Source: Cytobacillus eiseniae
Lineage (GTDB): Bacteria > Bacillota > Bacilli > Bacillales > Cytobacillaceae
Reading direction: 5' to 3'
Length of the DNA stretch: 64,000 nucleotides
Assembly: GCF_017874625.1 (NCBI RefSeq)
Contig: NZ_JAGIKZ010000010.1
Coordinates: forward strand, 58,911-122,910
Shown: positions 1 through 8,441 of the stretch, in pieces
Numbering within the stretch: position 1 is the stretch's first letter
Layout: each line of letters opens with the position of its first letter
Made by a program: the position numbers and the translations under genes
The notes under the pieces: generated by a model
Databases searched by the model: none
What the model was told of the DNA's origin: nothing
The model's input: the letters and a program-made list of their open reading frames with translations, nothing else

Positions 1-266
1 TTTTTCATTTGATCATCTGTTACTGTAAAAGAATAGATAGCACAATCCGCTCGTTTAAATAGACCCTTCTTCACATCTTCCTTTACAAATCCACCAATAA
101 GCGGGTTTTCAATTCTTTTTCTGCCAAAGCTATATACGTCTACTAGTTCAGAGTCGAAGGATATTGACGCATGATTATATGGCTTCCTTGTAAATAACTT
201 GATCAACTTTGTTAAAAACGAACCTGTATCTGTTAAAAGAATATAACCCTTTTTTTCTGTCATCAT
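1..266 (-). CDS. Partial YiiX/YebB-like (NlpC/P60-type) hydrolase, cut by window edge
   Basis: Open frame running off the left edge; only the first 88 or so residues are present. The start is one of two adjacent ATG codons (264-266 or 261-263) behind GAGGAG. The visible N-terminus reads as a beta strand (GYILLTDTG), a basic helix and then NHASIS followed by VYSFGRK. This pattern recalls permuted papain-like cysteine hydrolases of the YiiX/YebB type, where the His of NHxS is catalytic. The Cys-containing part lies outside the window, so activity cannot be judged. The assignment rests on remembered family resemblance only. Confidence 0.55.
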   Translation of the reverse strand, partial: MMTEKKGYILLTDTGSFLTKLIKLFTRKPYNHASISFDSELVDVYSFGRKRIENPLIGGFVKEDVKKGLFKRADCAIYSFTVTDDQMK

Positions 267-406
267 CGTTCTCCTCTTCTATTTGCCGTAATAATGATTC
301 TAGAATCAATATACATGCAAAAACATAAGAAGAACTTAATTGATTTCTTAAGAAAATCTTAAGTTTTCAAATAGAAATCAACAAATAGTTGAGAAAACTG
401 CACAAC

Positions 407-445
407 AAAAAACTGAATCCTCAATTGAATTCAGCGTGAATTTGT
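407..445. repeat. Dispersed hairpin repeat, copy 1 of 4
   Basis: Short hairpin with CTGAAT and ATTCAG arms preceded by AAAAA, downstream of the FNR-type gene. Related copies lie at 2728-2770, 33631-33668 and 40751-40790, with arms close to CTGGATCC. Position suggests a Rho-independent terminator for the minus-strand gene. Confidence 0.6.
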
Positions 446-494
446 ATGAAACTTTAAAGTAATTAAAAGGGTTCCGTTCTTATTAAAGACATGA

Positions 495-1202
495 CTAGTA
501 TCCAAAAAAGGCATCCTTTTTGATATTTCGTTTGGCAATATGATGATCCTGCAATTTAGTTGAAATCGAATCGACCATTGACTTCGGTCCTGCGATAAAG
601 TATTTCCCATCATTCTTATGTGACGCGGCAAACTTATCAATCTCCTGATGCAGGCTTTCCCTTGAATCAACGTAAGTTACGTTAATTAATGGATGGGTAG
701 CCATTCCATCAAGTTCAGCTTTAAAGATATATGATTGATTGCTATCCATATAAAGTAGATGGACTGGTTTCTCAAGTTTATGCCCATCCGCTTCTATTTG
801 TTTAATGATCGACCGAAACGGGGTGATTCCAATTCCCCCTGCTATCAGAAGGGATGGACTTTGTTCCTTTAAATAAAAACCCCCTACCGGCCCACTCATA
901 CTAACTTTCATTCCTTCTTTTAATTCCAACATCGCTTTTTTAAACTCACTCGGATTCTCGCTAACCTTCATTGTTATTTGAACCTTATTCTCTGCTGGAG
1001 CAGACGCTAAAGTAAATGGTTTGGTAGGGCTTTTTACTTTTTTATGCGTAATACTAAATAAACCATGTTGTCCTGCCTTCCAAGTTAAATCCTGCTCTTT
1101 TTCAAATAGAAAGGTATATACATCCCCTGACTCTTTGAAGCTTTCTAAAAATACTAATTCTCTCTTTTTAAATATGGATAATGCATCTTGAAAAAAACTC
1201 AA
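495..1202 (-). CDS. FAD/NAD(P)-binding ferredoxin reductase-like oxidoreductase
   Basis: 235 residues with the two-domain ferredoxin-NADP reductase fold. The FAD-binding half carries KPFTLASAP (about residue 60; the family motif is RxYS/T), and the NAD(P) half starts with LLIAGGIGITPFRSI (about residue 118) and ends with the FFGY C-terminus that stacks on the flavin. There is no 2Fe-2S or globin domain, so it is a stand-alone reductase, probably passing electrons between NAD(P)H and an unidentified partner in the cytoplasm. Translation most likely starts at TTG (1200-1202), 8 nt behind AAGGAG. The gene stands alone between Fra-like and the left partial gene. The fold is clear; the substrate is not. 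Confidence 0.8.
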   Translation of the reverse strand: MSFFQDALSIFKKRELVFLESFKESGDVYTFLFEKEQDLTWKAGQHGLFSITHKKVKSPTKPFTLASAPAENKVQITMKVSENPSEFKKAMLELKEGMKVSMSGPVGGFYLKEQSPSLLIAGGIGITPFRSIIKQIEADGHKLEKPVHLLYMDSNQSYIFKAELDGMATHPLINVTYVDSRESLHQEIDKFAASHKNDGKYFIAGPKSMVDSISTKLQDHHIAKRNIKKDAFFGY

Positions 1203-1275
1203 TGTCCCATCTCCTTTTATTACATTACTCCTGCGAATGCTTCGGATTCTTGATCGTTCAAGATGAACTTCACCC

Positions 1276-1644
1276 TTATCGCCAAAATGTCGAACAATCC
1301 GCTTTATCTAATATATTGAACTCGATCATTTTCCCAAGTAAGGAGAAATCAACCGGACGATCCCAAGGAATACGCACCAATTCCTTTGTGTGATCAAAGC
1401 CAGCCTTCACAATTTCATCAGCCAGTTGATTAATGCCTGCATTTTCTGGAGCAACAGCCAAATGCTTTTTGGCTACACTAAAGCCGATAATATATGTGCC
1501 GTGATCTGTAAACATCGGTTGTTTCCATTTGAATTCAGTCTTTAAATTTGGGTATTTAGTATGGACCCAAAGCAACACTTCTTCCGTTCGTTCCCTGTGT
1601 AGGGGGTTATCAATTCCTGCTAAAAAGTCTGCAAAAACTTCCAT
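1276..1644 (-). CDS. Fra/YdhG-like DUF1801 iron chaperone
   Basis: 122 residues, full length for the DUF1801 family, whose B. subtilis member YdhG (Fra) is a frataxin-like protein that delivers iron for Fe-S cluster and haem assembly. Visible hallmarks are WKQPMF (about residues 40-45), the TYIIGFSVAKKHLAVAP strand and a C-terminal RIPWDRPVDFSLL segment typical of the family. Start ATG is preceded by AGGAGG. Monocistronic. DUF1801 proteins vary in function, so the family is secure and the iron-chaperone role is by analogy. Confidence 0.75.
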   Translation of the reverse strand: MEVFADFLAGIDNPLHRERTEEVLLWVHTKYPNLKTEFKWKQPMFTDHGTYIIGFSVAKKHLAVAPENAGINQLADEIVKAGFDHTKELVRIPWDRPVDFSLLGKMIEFNILDKADCSTFWR

Positions 1645-1751
1645 TCTAATCCCTCCTAAATTACTTATTCAGTGATGTCTCTTAAGCGAATGGTCCGGTA
1701 CTATACTGAACCATCCGCTTCATACTACAAACTCATATCTGTCGTTTCACC

Positions 1752-2141
1752 TTACATTTCTGCTAACACTTTTGTTAGTTCCACTGCCATACTTGCCCAA
1801 CCATATTTCGCCCCATTGAATGCTTGATTTTCTTGTTCAAATCCAGCATGTTCAAGATGTAAGTGGGTTGTTTCCCCCTCTTGATTTAGCGTCCATGTGA
1901 CGACTGTCGTTATCGGCCCGCCAACCCATGTGTAAGATAATTTATAAGGCTTGTCCACTACTAGTACTTCACTATTAACAACTAAGCCAATTGCCTCATT
2001 ACGAAACTGACATTTGTACCCGACAATTGGTTTGAAATTATTTTCCATTACCCATTGTGCAAGCGTTTCTGAGTGTGTTAAAGCATCCCATACCTTATAA
2101 ATGGGACTCTTAAATTGAAAATCTAATAATAAATCTGCCAT
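1752..2141 (-). CDS. SRPBCC/AHSA1-domain protein
   Basis: 129 residues of a START-like (AHSA1) fold: N-terminal DFQFKSPIYKVWDALT helix-strand, central VVDKPYKLSYTW strand and a C-terminal helix after LHLEHAGF. Family members bind hydrophobic ligands; no enzymatic role is assigned. It starts 3 bp after the stop of the ArsR-type gene, so the two form an operon. ArsR-AHSA1 pairs are common in Bacillaceae, with the regulator repressing the pair. The ligand is unknown. Confidence 0.8.
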   Translation of the reverse strand: MADLLLDFQFKSPIYKVWDALTHSETLAQWVMENNFKPIVGYKCQFRNEAIGLVVNSEVLVVDKPYKLSYTWVGGPITTVVTWTLNQEGETTHLHLEHAGFEQENQAFNGAKYGWASMAVELTKVLAEM

Positions 2142-2144
2142 CTT

Positions 2145-2465
2145 CTATTCCTCCAAAATTTTTTTTAGTAATCGTGCTCTATCATTCCAAAACTCCTCGT
2201 AAAAGGACAGCCAATCCTTCACTTCCTGTAAAGGAGCTGCATTTAATCGATACCTTGTTTCTCTACCTATTTTCCGGTTCGTGACTAAATCAGCTTCTTT
2301 CAGAATGGCCAAATGTTTAGATACAGCCGTACGCCCCATTTGAAATTGAGCTGTTAATTCATGTAGAGGCAACTCATCTGAATCTGCCAACAGACGGATT
2401 AATTTACGTCTGGTCGGATCTGCAATAGCTACATACACATCACGCTCTTGATAAGTATGAGTCAA
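2145..2465 (-). CDS. ArsR/SdpR-type winged-helix repressor
   Basis: 106 residues with a winged helix: ADPTRRKLIRLLADSDELPLHELTAQF leads into the recognition helix region MGRTAVSKHLAILKEADLV (about residues 43-61). There are no Cys pairs for metal binding, so it fits the SdpR-like, non-metal ArsR group found with AHSA1 proteins. It is the first gene of a two-gene operon, and a long palindrome sits over its promoter, which suggests autorepression. The inducing signal is unknown. Confidence 0.85.
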   Translation of the reverse strand: MTHTYQERDVYVAIADPTRRKLIRLLADSDELPLHELTAQFQMGRTAVSKHLAILKEADLVTNRKIGRETRYRLNAAPLQEVKDWLSFYEEFWNDRARLLKKILEE

Positions 2466-2488
2466 AATCCTCCCCCCTTATACAAATT

Positions 2489-2539
2489 GGACACTGTTCG
2501 GTGTCACTTATTATATGACACCAAACAGTGTCCAGTCAA
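2489..2539 (-). promoter_or_regulatory. Promoter with long palindromic operator for the ArsR-AHSA1 operon
   Basis: Arms GGACACTGTTCGGTGTCA (2489-2506) and TGACACCAAACAGTGTCC (2516-2533) are inverted repeats with one mismatch and a 9-bp centre. On the minus strand the centre contains TATAAT (2510-2515), and TTGACT (2534-2539) lies 18 bp upstream of it. A near-consensus sigma-A promoter thus has its spacer and initiation region filled by the palindrome, as expected for repressor blockage. Confidence 0.8.
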
Positions 2540-2727
2540 ATATAATTTTTGTTATAAATTGAATCTATACTGAACTTAATTTGTATTCTTCTAATTATTC
2601 TTTCTCATTATCCATATAAAAACTCATGGACAACTCAAGCCAAAAATAGCCTTCAAATCTTAAGGATCCTCTTTCTATAAAAGAAATAAGCACTGTAAAA
2701 TGAATCCCTTATCGGATTTGAGGAATC

Positions 2728-2770
2728 AAAAAAACTGGACCCTCATTGGATCCAGCATGAATGTATTACT
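2728..2770. repeat. Dispersed hairpin repeat, copy 2 of 4
   Basis: AAAAAA followed by an ACTGGACC/GGATCCAG hairpin. It is downstream of the VanY-type gene on the minus strand and can serve as its terminator. Closest relative is the copy at 33631-33668. Confidence 0.65.
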
Positions 2771-2821
2771 GAGTTTGCCTTGTAGCAAGTAAGCTACTTA
2801 TTACACCATTTTTTTCATCAA

Positions 2822-3691
2822 TCATTCGTATGTAGTCACAATCACGCCATCCATATTGTTGCCTGAAATCTCGAAATGGCTATGCTCCGGTACATTAATT
2901 GTCTTATTTTGCGAAATAGGATGATATGTTATTGTATACTTTTCCCCATTAATACTAGCCGTAATGTATTTTTCATCTTTAAGATAATCTACATATTCTT
3001 CTAAAGCAAAGTTCTTTTCCTTCATAATCGCACTATGCGGCAAACCAACATAACGGATATGCCATGGTTCATATTGAATGCCCGTTATATCGACCTTATC
3101 CTCAGGATATCGTAAAATAAATCCGTAATTCCAAGCATGTTGTTCAATCCACTTTCCTTCAGGTGCTTCCGCCATCATCATTTGAGTGGATCCTACATCA
3201 AGTGACAAGCCCAAATTATGTTCGCTATAGCCTGCTGGCAAGGCATAGGCTGAACCCATTTGCTGATAAAGATTATTTTGTTCTTCAAAGCTGCGAAATC
3301 CACTTGTGATAGCAAAATACTGAAGTCCATCCTTTTCAGCAGCAGCAACCATTTCTGAGAATTTATGTGCAATATCCTCAGACAAATAAATTTCATTCCC
3401 TAATAACACATACCCTTGTGCCCATTCATCATGCGCAGATAAATGGATGATATCCGATTTAATGCTCTCTTGCTGAACTGGATAATCATTATTAACTAAG
3501 AGCAAATTCCCTTGATAGATTTGTTCTTTTGTAAGCTCAATTTCTTGTGTATTACGAGAAGTCTCTCTAGCATCTATTTTATTTGATTCATACGATTGTA
3601 TTTCTACTTTTGGCTCATTATAGGATGTAAAGTTTACAAAGGCTAAACCAAAGCACACAATCAAAAATAGTAAAAATCCCCACTTCTTCAT
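2822..3691 (-). CDS. vanY: VanY-type D-alanyl-D-alanine carboxypeptidase
   Basis: 289 residues. An N-terminal hydrophobic segment (about residues 4-22) anchors or exports the protein. The peptidase M15B domain shows SGFRSFEEQNNLY, the zinc site SEHNLGLSLDV (His and Asp ligands, about residues 158-166) and EPWHIRYV (third ligand His, about residue 209). VanY enzymes remove the terminal D-Ala from peptidoglycan pentapeptides outside the membrane. It lies downstream of a VanR/VanS-like pair on the same strand, so it is the likely output of that system. No vanHAX ligase genes are in the window, so this is wall-remodelling rather than a full resistance cluster. A C-terminal extension of about 60 residues is unassigned. 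Confidence 0.85.
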   Translation of the reverse strand: MKKWGFLLFLIVCFGLAFVNFTSYNEPKVEIQSYESNKIDARETSRNTQEIELTKEQIYQGNLLLVNNDYPVQQESIKSDIIHLSAHDEWAQGYVLLGNEIYLSEDIAHKFSEMVAAAEKDGLQYFAITSGFRSFEEQNNLYQQMGSAYALPAGYSEHNLGLSLDVGSTQMMMAEAPEGKWIEQHAWNYGFILRYPEDKVDITGIQYEPWHIRYVGLPHSAIMKEKNFALEEYVDYLKDEKYITASINGEKYTITYHPISQNKTINVPEHSHFEISGNNMDGVIVTTYE

Positions 3692-3805
3692 TTTCTGGCT
3701 TCCTCCCTCATTTCCCTTACTTAAAAGAATAGAGAAAAGTATTTAAAAAAAGAGGAGGGTAAATATTAAATTTTTCTTAAATCCTGATCTTGATGTTCAT
3801 ACAAT

Positions 3806-4912
3806 TTATTCTTTTGGTAAACGAACTTCAAAAATTGTCTGTATTAAACTGCTTTCGGCTGCAATTGACCCATTATGCTGCTCAACAATATTTTTCGCAA
3901 TAAATAAACCAAGACCCGTACTGTCTGCCTGATAGGTTCGGGCTTTATCTCCTGTATAGAACATATCAAATAAATGCGGCAATTCACTTTCAGGAATGCT
4001 ATTCCCATAATTCACAATCTGAACAACTACTTCATCGTCATCAACAAAGCCTTTAATATCTACAAACTGCCCATCATAGCCATAACGTATAGCGTTAGTC
4101 AGAAGATTTTCAAATACACGTGCCATCAAATCCCCATCAGCAAAAATGAGTAAATGGGGATGACTATTGATCCTAGCAATCAAATGACTTTTTTCGAAGG
4201 CAGGATATAATTCCTCGATTAATTGATTAAGCAGGTCTGTTACGTTTATTTGCTTTCTTTCAACAGGTAGCATGCCATAATTCATTCTCGTTATTTCGAA
4301 TAATTCATCAATCAGCCCTTCTAACCGCTGTGATTTAGTAAAAGCAATCGTTAAATAATGTCTTACTTGCTCCTTCGTCAAGCTCTCATCTTTAAGGAGT
4401 AGATCTAAATAGCCCAAAACAGAAGTAAGAGGCGTGCGCAGATCATGAGCCAGATTTACTACTAACTGTTCTTTACTGCTTTCTGAAAAGTCGCCTTTTT
4501 GTATGGCTTCTTCTAATTTTTCACTAGCCAAATTAATTTCTTGTGCAATATGGCCAAACTCGTCTTTCGACTGGATATGAACTCGATGTTTAAAATCACC
4601 ACGTGCGAGATAATGTATGCCTGTCGAGATTTCCTGAAAATAGCCAGAATAAGGCATAATAAGGCAAAAGAAAAAAAGGAACGAAAGTGATACAAATACG
4701 AGGAAAAAGAGATTAAAGTCCCCGAATTGTCCAATCAAGAGTCGAATTCTAGCCAAAGGGTCTTCAAGACGGACCATATGATGATAATAAGATTGTAGTC
4801 CTTTAAAGACTAGATACGTTAGAGTGCCAGATAAAAGCATACTTAAACCAAATAAAAACATCATCTTTGAACGAAAACTACGGATCATTTTACCCATTAA
4901 ATGTATACCCAA
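3806..4912 (-). CDS. VanS-like membrane sensor histidine kinase
   Basis: 368 residues. Two membrane helices (about residues 15-35 and 52-75) flank a short external loop of about 15 residues, followed by HAMP, a HisKA H-box (NLAHDLRTPLTSVLGYLDLL, about residue 155) and a HATPase_c domain with NAIRYGYD (N box) and STGLGLFIAKNIVEQHNG. The small loop suggests sensing within the membrane, as in VanS of the VanRS group. The reading frame overlaps the end of the response-regulator gene; an internal ATG (MGKMIRSF, 4895-4897) is the likelier start. Signal unknown. Confidence 0.85.
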   Translation of the reverse strand: MGIHLMGKMIRSFRSKMMFLFGLSMLLSGTLTYLVFKGLQSYYHHMVRLEDPLARIRLLIGQFGDFNLFFLVFVSLSFLFFFCLIMPYSGYFQEISTGIHYLARGDFKHRVHIQSKDEFGHIAQEINLASEKLEEAIQKGDFSESSKEQLVVNLAHDLRTPLTSVLGYLDLLLKDESLTKEQVRHYLTIAFTKSQRLEGLIDELFEITRMNYGMLPVERKQINVTDLLNQLIEELYPAFEKSHLIARINSHPHLLIFADGDLMARVFENLLTNAIRYGYDGQFVDIKGFVDDDEVVVQIVNYGNSIPESELPHLFDMFYTGDKARTYQADSTGLGLFIAKNIVEQHNGSIAAESSLIQTIFEVRLPKE

Positions 4913-5591
4913 CTCCCCATACCGTCTTAATCCATTTGTCTTTTCGTTTATCCTCTTTTAGTTTTTTCCGAAGTGTACGGATGTGAACCATAACGGTATT
5001 CCCACTTTCAAAATAGGATTCGCCCCACACTTGCTGAAAAATATTTTCCACACTAAAGACCTTCTTTGGATGTGTTGCTAGCAAATATAAAATATCAAAC
5101 TCTTTCGGTGTGAGCTCGATGCATTCATCAAATAAAGTAACTGTACGCTGATCTGGAGAAATAACTAACCCACTATATTCCACATTGGATTTTTCACCTG
5201 CAGCGATTGCAAGTTGATTAAGCTTCATAAAACGTCGAAGATGAGCATTCACACGAGCAACTAACTCGATTGGAGTAAATGGTTTCGTCATATAATCATC
5301 TGCTCCAATAACCAGCCCTTGTACTTTATCAAAATCAGATGTTTTTGCGCTCAGGAATATGATCGGCATATTATATTTTTCTCTTATGTAGCGGGTCACT
5401 TCATATCCATCCATTTTCGGCATCATAATGTCTAATATGACCAAATCAATTGATTGAGTCTCAACAAGGTGAACCGCTTCCTGCCCATCAGATGCTTTAC
5501 TAACATCGTACCCTTCCTTTTCTAAATGGATCGCAATAAGATCAGCAATTTCCCCCTCATCATCTGCAACCAATATCGAAATTTTTCTCAT
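4890..5591 (-). CDS. VanR-like OmpR-family response regulator
   Basis: 233 residues: a receiver domain with acidic pocket DDE (residues 10-12), phospho-Asp in LVILDIMMPKMDGYEV (about 53) and Lys in YMTKPF (about 104), then an OmpR winged helix (LTPKEFDILYLLATHPKKVFSVENIFQQVWG). First gene of a minus-strand operon with the kinase, with translational overlap. The nearby vanY-type gene is its probable target. Confidence 0.88.
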   Translation of the reverse strand: MRKISILVADDEGEIADLIAIHLEKEGYDVSKASDGQEAVHLVETQSIDLVILDIMMPKMDGYEVTRYIREKYNMPIIFLSAKTSDFDKVQGLVIGADDYMTKPFTPIELVARVNAHLRRFMKLNQLAIAAGEKSNVEYSGLVISPDQRTVTLFDECIELTPKEFDILYLLATHPKKVFSVENIFQQVWGESYFESGNTVMVHIRTLRKKLKEDKRKDKWIKTVWGVGYTFNG

Positions 5592-5732
5592 CTTCTTTTC
5601 ACCCCAAATAGAATTAGATTTTCACTTACAGCTTTTAAATTCAGGCACTTCCTGAAACCTGTGAAGAACATTTTCATAAAACACAATCGCCTTACATTAT
5701 TCATCTACTACTTCGATAACTATTAGATAAAC

Positions 5733-5765
5733 ATAAACCCACCAATCAGAGAAAGGTGGGTTTAT
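5733..5765. terminator. Rho-independent terminator for uppP
   Basis: Perfect 11-bp stem, ATAAACCCACC (5733-5743) with GGTGGGTTTAT (5755-5765), about 100 bp past the uppP stop on the minus strand. Confidence 0.7.
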
Positions 5766-5868
5766 ACTCATATATTATCGTGTTTATCGTGCTGTTAAAA
5801 GCGAAAAAGAAAGGAATCTTCCTTTTCATATAGTGATTAATTAGTAGAACACTGACCACTTCTCGTAT

Positions 5869-6708
5869 TTAGAAATATAAGAAATAGATAACAATCACTA
5901 ATATAATACGATAAACGGCAAATGGAATTAACTTCACTTTATTGATTAACTTCAAGAAGAAACGAATCGAGACTAATGCGAATACAAACGCACTAATAAA
6001 CCCGACGATGAAAAACGGCAACGCATCTAACGTGAAATATTCCCAGTTTTTTAAAAGCGACAAGAAGCTCGCACCAGCCATAATTGGAACAGCCATAATA
6101 AACGTAAAGTCTGAGGCTGTTCGGTGATTCATCCCTAATAGCACACCGCCCGAGATCGTTGCGCCTGACCTCGAAAATCCTGGCCATAAAGATAAACATT
6201 GAATAAGCCCAACTGAAAATGCTTGTTTATAAGTAATCTGATCGACTGTTTCAATTTTGGGATTTTTAGAACGAAATAAATCAGCTACAATCATGAAGAT
6301 CGCTCCGATAAACAAACCAATTAGAACTGTTTTCGTTGTAAATAGATGCTCGTCTATATAATCTTCAAATAGTAAGCCTAAAACCCCTGCTGGGATTAAA
6401 CCAACAATAATATGAGTCAGTTTTAAGTGATTTGCCCCTTTTTGACTAGACTCTTTCTTATTAAAAATTTTCCTTAATCCTAGTAAATCAATAAAACGAT
6501 CTTTAAATACGATGACAACCGCTAAAATCGAACCGAGCTGAATGACAATTTTAAACGTATTCGCTGCATATTGGCCTAAAAATTCGGGTGACTTTAACCA
6601 CATATCATCTACTAATATCATATGACCTGTAGAGGAAACTGGAGCAAATTCAGTCAATCCTTCCACAAGCCCTAGTATGATTGCCTTTAATAACTCAATG
6701 AAATCCAT
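5869..6708 (-). CDS. uppP: Undecaprenyl-diphosphatase UppP (BacA)
   Basis: 279 residues, usual length, with about seven membrane helices. Both family signature regions are present: EGLTEFAPVSSTGHM (about residues 17-31) and PGFSRSGATISGG (about 172-184), which hold the catalytic Glu, Ser and Arg. UppP recycles undecaprenyl pyrophosphate to the monophosphate carrier for peptidoglycan synthesis and contributes to bacitracin tolerance. It lies next to the VanRSY-like set, another cell-wall function, but with a terminator between, so it is a separate transcription unit. Confidence 0.93.
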   Translation of the reverse strand: MDFIELLKAIILGLVEGLTEFAPVSSTGHMILVDDMWLKSPEFLGQYAANTFKIVIQLGSILAVVIVFKDRFIDLLGLRKIFNKKESSQKGANHLKLTHIIVGLIPAGVLGLLFEDYIDEHLFTTKTVLIGLFIGAIFMIVADLFRSKNPKIETVDQITYKQAFSVGLIQCLSLWPGFSRSGATISGGVLLGMNHRTASDFTFIMAVPIMAGASFLSLLKNWEYFTLDALPFFIVGFISAFVFALVSIRFFLKLINKVKLIPFAVYRIILVIVIYFLYF

Positions 6709-6719
6709 ATTCCAAACTC

Positions 6720-7230
6720 CAATCCATTCATTTTTCCAAATTCAAAAATAATGTCCATACATTTTCTCCTCAACCCAGTGTACATGAACGAGAATATTTC
6801 TACCATAAAATTTAATTACATTTGTATTACAAAGTTGTAAGATACTCAATTGATAATTAGATGTAGTTGAAAAAGAAAAAGATGAGCATTCACAAAAATT
6901 AGGATTGGATAGAATCACATTAGTGAATCATTGCTGTACTAAGAGATATCTATGATAGTAGTACCATTCTTTGGAGAGACGACCAATATAACTTCATTAA
7001 ATGATCCCATTAAAATAGAAGTCTTGTCCTTAATTAAGTAATTAGCAGAAGTGAAAAAAGCGGAAATTTTCCGCCTATTTAGCAGTTTGCCCCTTTTATT
7101 TTTCTACCTCTAAAACGAACTGCTGAGTATATCAGTATCCTCCCTTTTTTCTGTAATTCATTATTAACCTTCTTGTATCCTACTTACTAGCAATAAAACA
7201 AAATATTTATTTTGTTGTTCCAACGAATGA
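6720..7230. other. Gene-free interval with one AAGCGGA palindrome
   Basis: About 510 bp with no supported gene on either strand. The only clear structure is a palindrome at 7054-7080 (AAAGCGGAAATTTTCCGCC), a member of the repeat family found at 15.7-15.9 and 19.7-19.9 kb. It is placed to act as terminator of the ImmA-type gene. Confidence 0.6.
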
Positions 7231-8418
7231 TCACTTAACGATACTAATATCACTAATAGAGAAGGTTCTTCGCTCCATCCCTTGATACTTTTCAAAGAAG
7301 GATTCATTGATTCCCGTAATCATGGCTAAGAAGCCAATATCCACTTTCAACTCATTAATTAAACTAGAGACGCTATACTCGCCTTTTTCAAATAAAAGTT
7401 GTAAAATACTTTGAATTTTCATTGGATGTTCAATAGAAATATCGTTGTCCATCGGCTCTAATTTCCTATATCCCTTTTTATTAATTGACATGAAAAAGTA
7501 TCTAAATTGTTGATGAGTTAAGATATCCAAGTGATTCGCTCGTATTGCCATAGCTTGTAAAGAAACATTCCATTTTATTTTTAAATCAATATAAGAATCA
7601 GGATTTGATACTTTACTTATATTCGAACAATCTTTTCGAAACTCATCTGCCGGCAGAAGAAATTCGGATGCAAAGAAGTTGGCCTCTTCTTCCATTTTCC
7701 TATAAGTCTGCTTATCCAACATATTGAATTCAACCTTATAATGAAGCAATAAGTGTCCAAGTTCATGTGCTAAATCAAAGTTTCTACGAGCTGCAGACTT
7801 CTTAATCGTTCCTATAACAATGTATGGATGATCGTCTTCCGTCCATAAACTATATGCATCAATCGTATCACCAATGGATTTTTCAAAAATAAAGGCGCCT
7901 GCTTTTTCTAAATAAAAAAGGAAGTTCTTATTTGTATTTCGAGGGAGACTCATTTTATCTCTTGCTAAACCAGCGATCGCTTTAATCTGCTCTTCTCGAT
8001 CTAACTTTTGATTTGAAATTAAGTACTCTACCACTATTTCTCTTAACTCTAAAAGTATATTGGAAGGGTACTTTATTTTTGATCCTACTTTTTTTATAAA
8101 TGCATCTAGATATTTCACATGAACCAATTCGCTTTGTGTTTTGATCGTTGAATTGATCGTTTCAGATCTATATGCAATACTTTGCATGCGGATATTATCA
8201 GCAACATTGCTGTTTTCTAACAAGTCGTTTCGGTAAAAATAGGATGACTTTACTTGAAATAAGCTCTTCATTTTATTTACAATCTCTAATTTAGGAGACA
8301 CGTAACCATTCTCATATTGCCAAACAGCTTGTTCAGTAATCCCTAGTTCATCTGCTAATTGGGCACGACTTAATTCATGCAGAATGCGGATATTTGTTAA
8401 GCTTTTACCAATAAACAA
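7231..8418 (-). CDS. XRE repressor fused to ImmA/IrrE metallopeptidase (spr1629-like)
   Basis: About 395 residues. N-terminal helix-turn-helix (SRAQLADELGITEQAVWQYENG, about 15-37), a linker, then an ImmA/IrrE peptidase domain with FDLAHELGHLLLH (HExxH, about residue 220) and a downstream EEEANFFASEFLLP helix holding the third ligand Glu. Such COG2856 proteins act as cleavable or cleaving anti-repressors; one subgroup is described as the spr1629 repressor/antitoxin family. The frame opens at 8436, but TTG at 8416-8418 has AAAGGAGG upstream and is the better start. It follows the 8442-9221 gene closely, so both are one operon. Confidence 0.8.
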   Translation of the reverse strand: MFIGKSLTNIRILHELSRAQLADELGITEQAVWQYENGYVSPKLEIVNKMKSLFQVKSSYFYRNDLLENSNVADNIRMQSIAYRSETINSTIKTQSELVHVKYLDAFIKKVGSKIKYPSNILLELREIVVEYLISNQKLDREEQIKAIAGLARDKMSLPRNTNKNFLFYLEKAGAFIFEKSIGDTIDAYSLWTEDDHPYIVIGTIKKSAARRNFDLAHELGHLLLHYKVEFNMLDKQTYRKMEEEANFFASEFLLPADEFRKDCSNISKVSNPDSYIDLKIKWNVSLQAMAIRANHLDILTHQQFRYFFMSINKKGYRKLEPMDNDISIEHPMKIQSILQLLFEKGEYSVSSLINELKVDIGFLAMITGINESFFEKYQGMERRTFSISDISIVK

Positions 8419-8441
8419 AGGAGTACCTCCTTTCATTCCAT

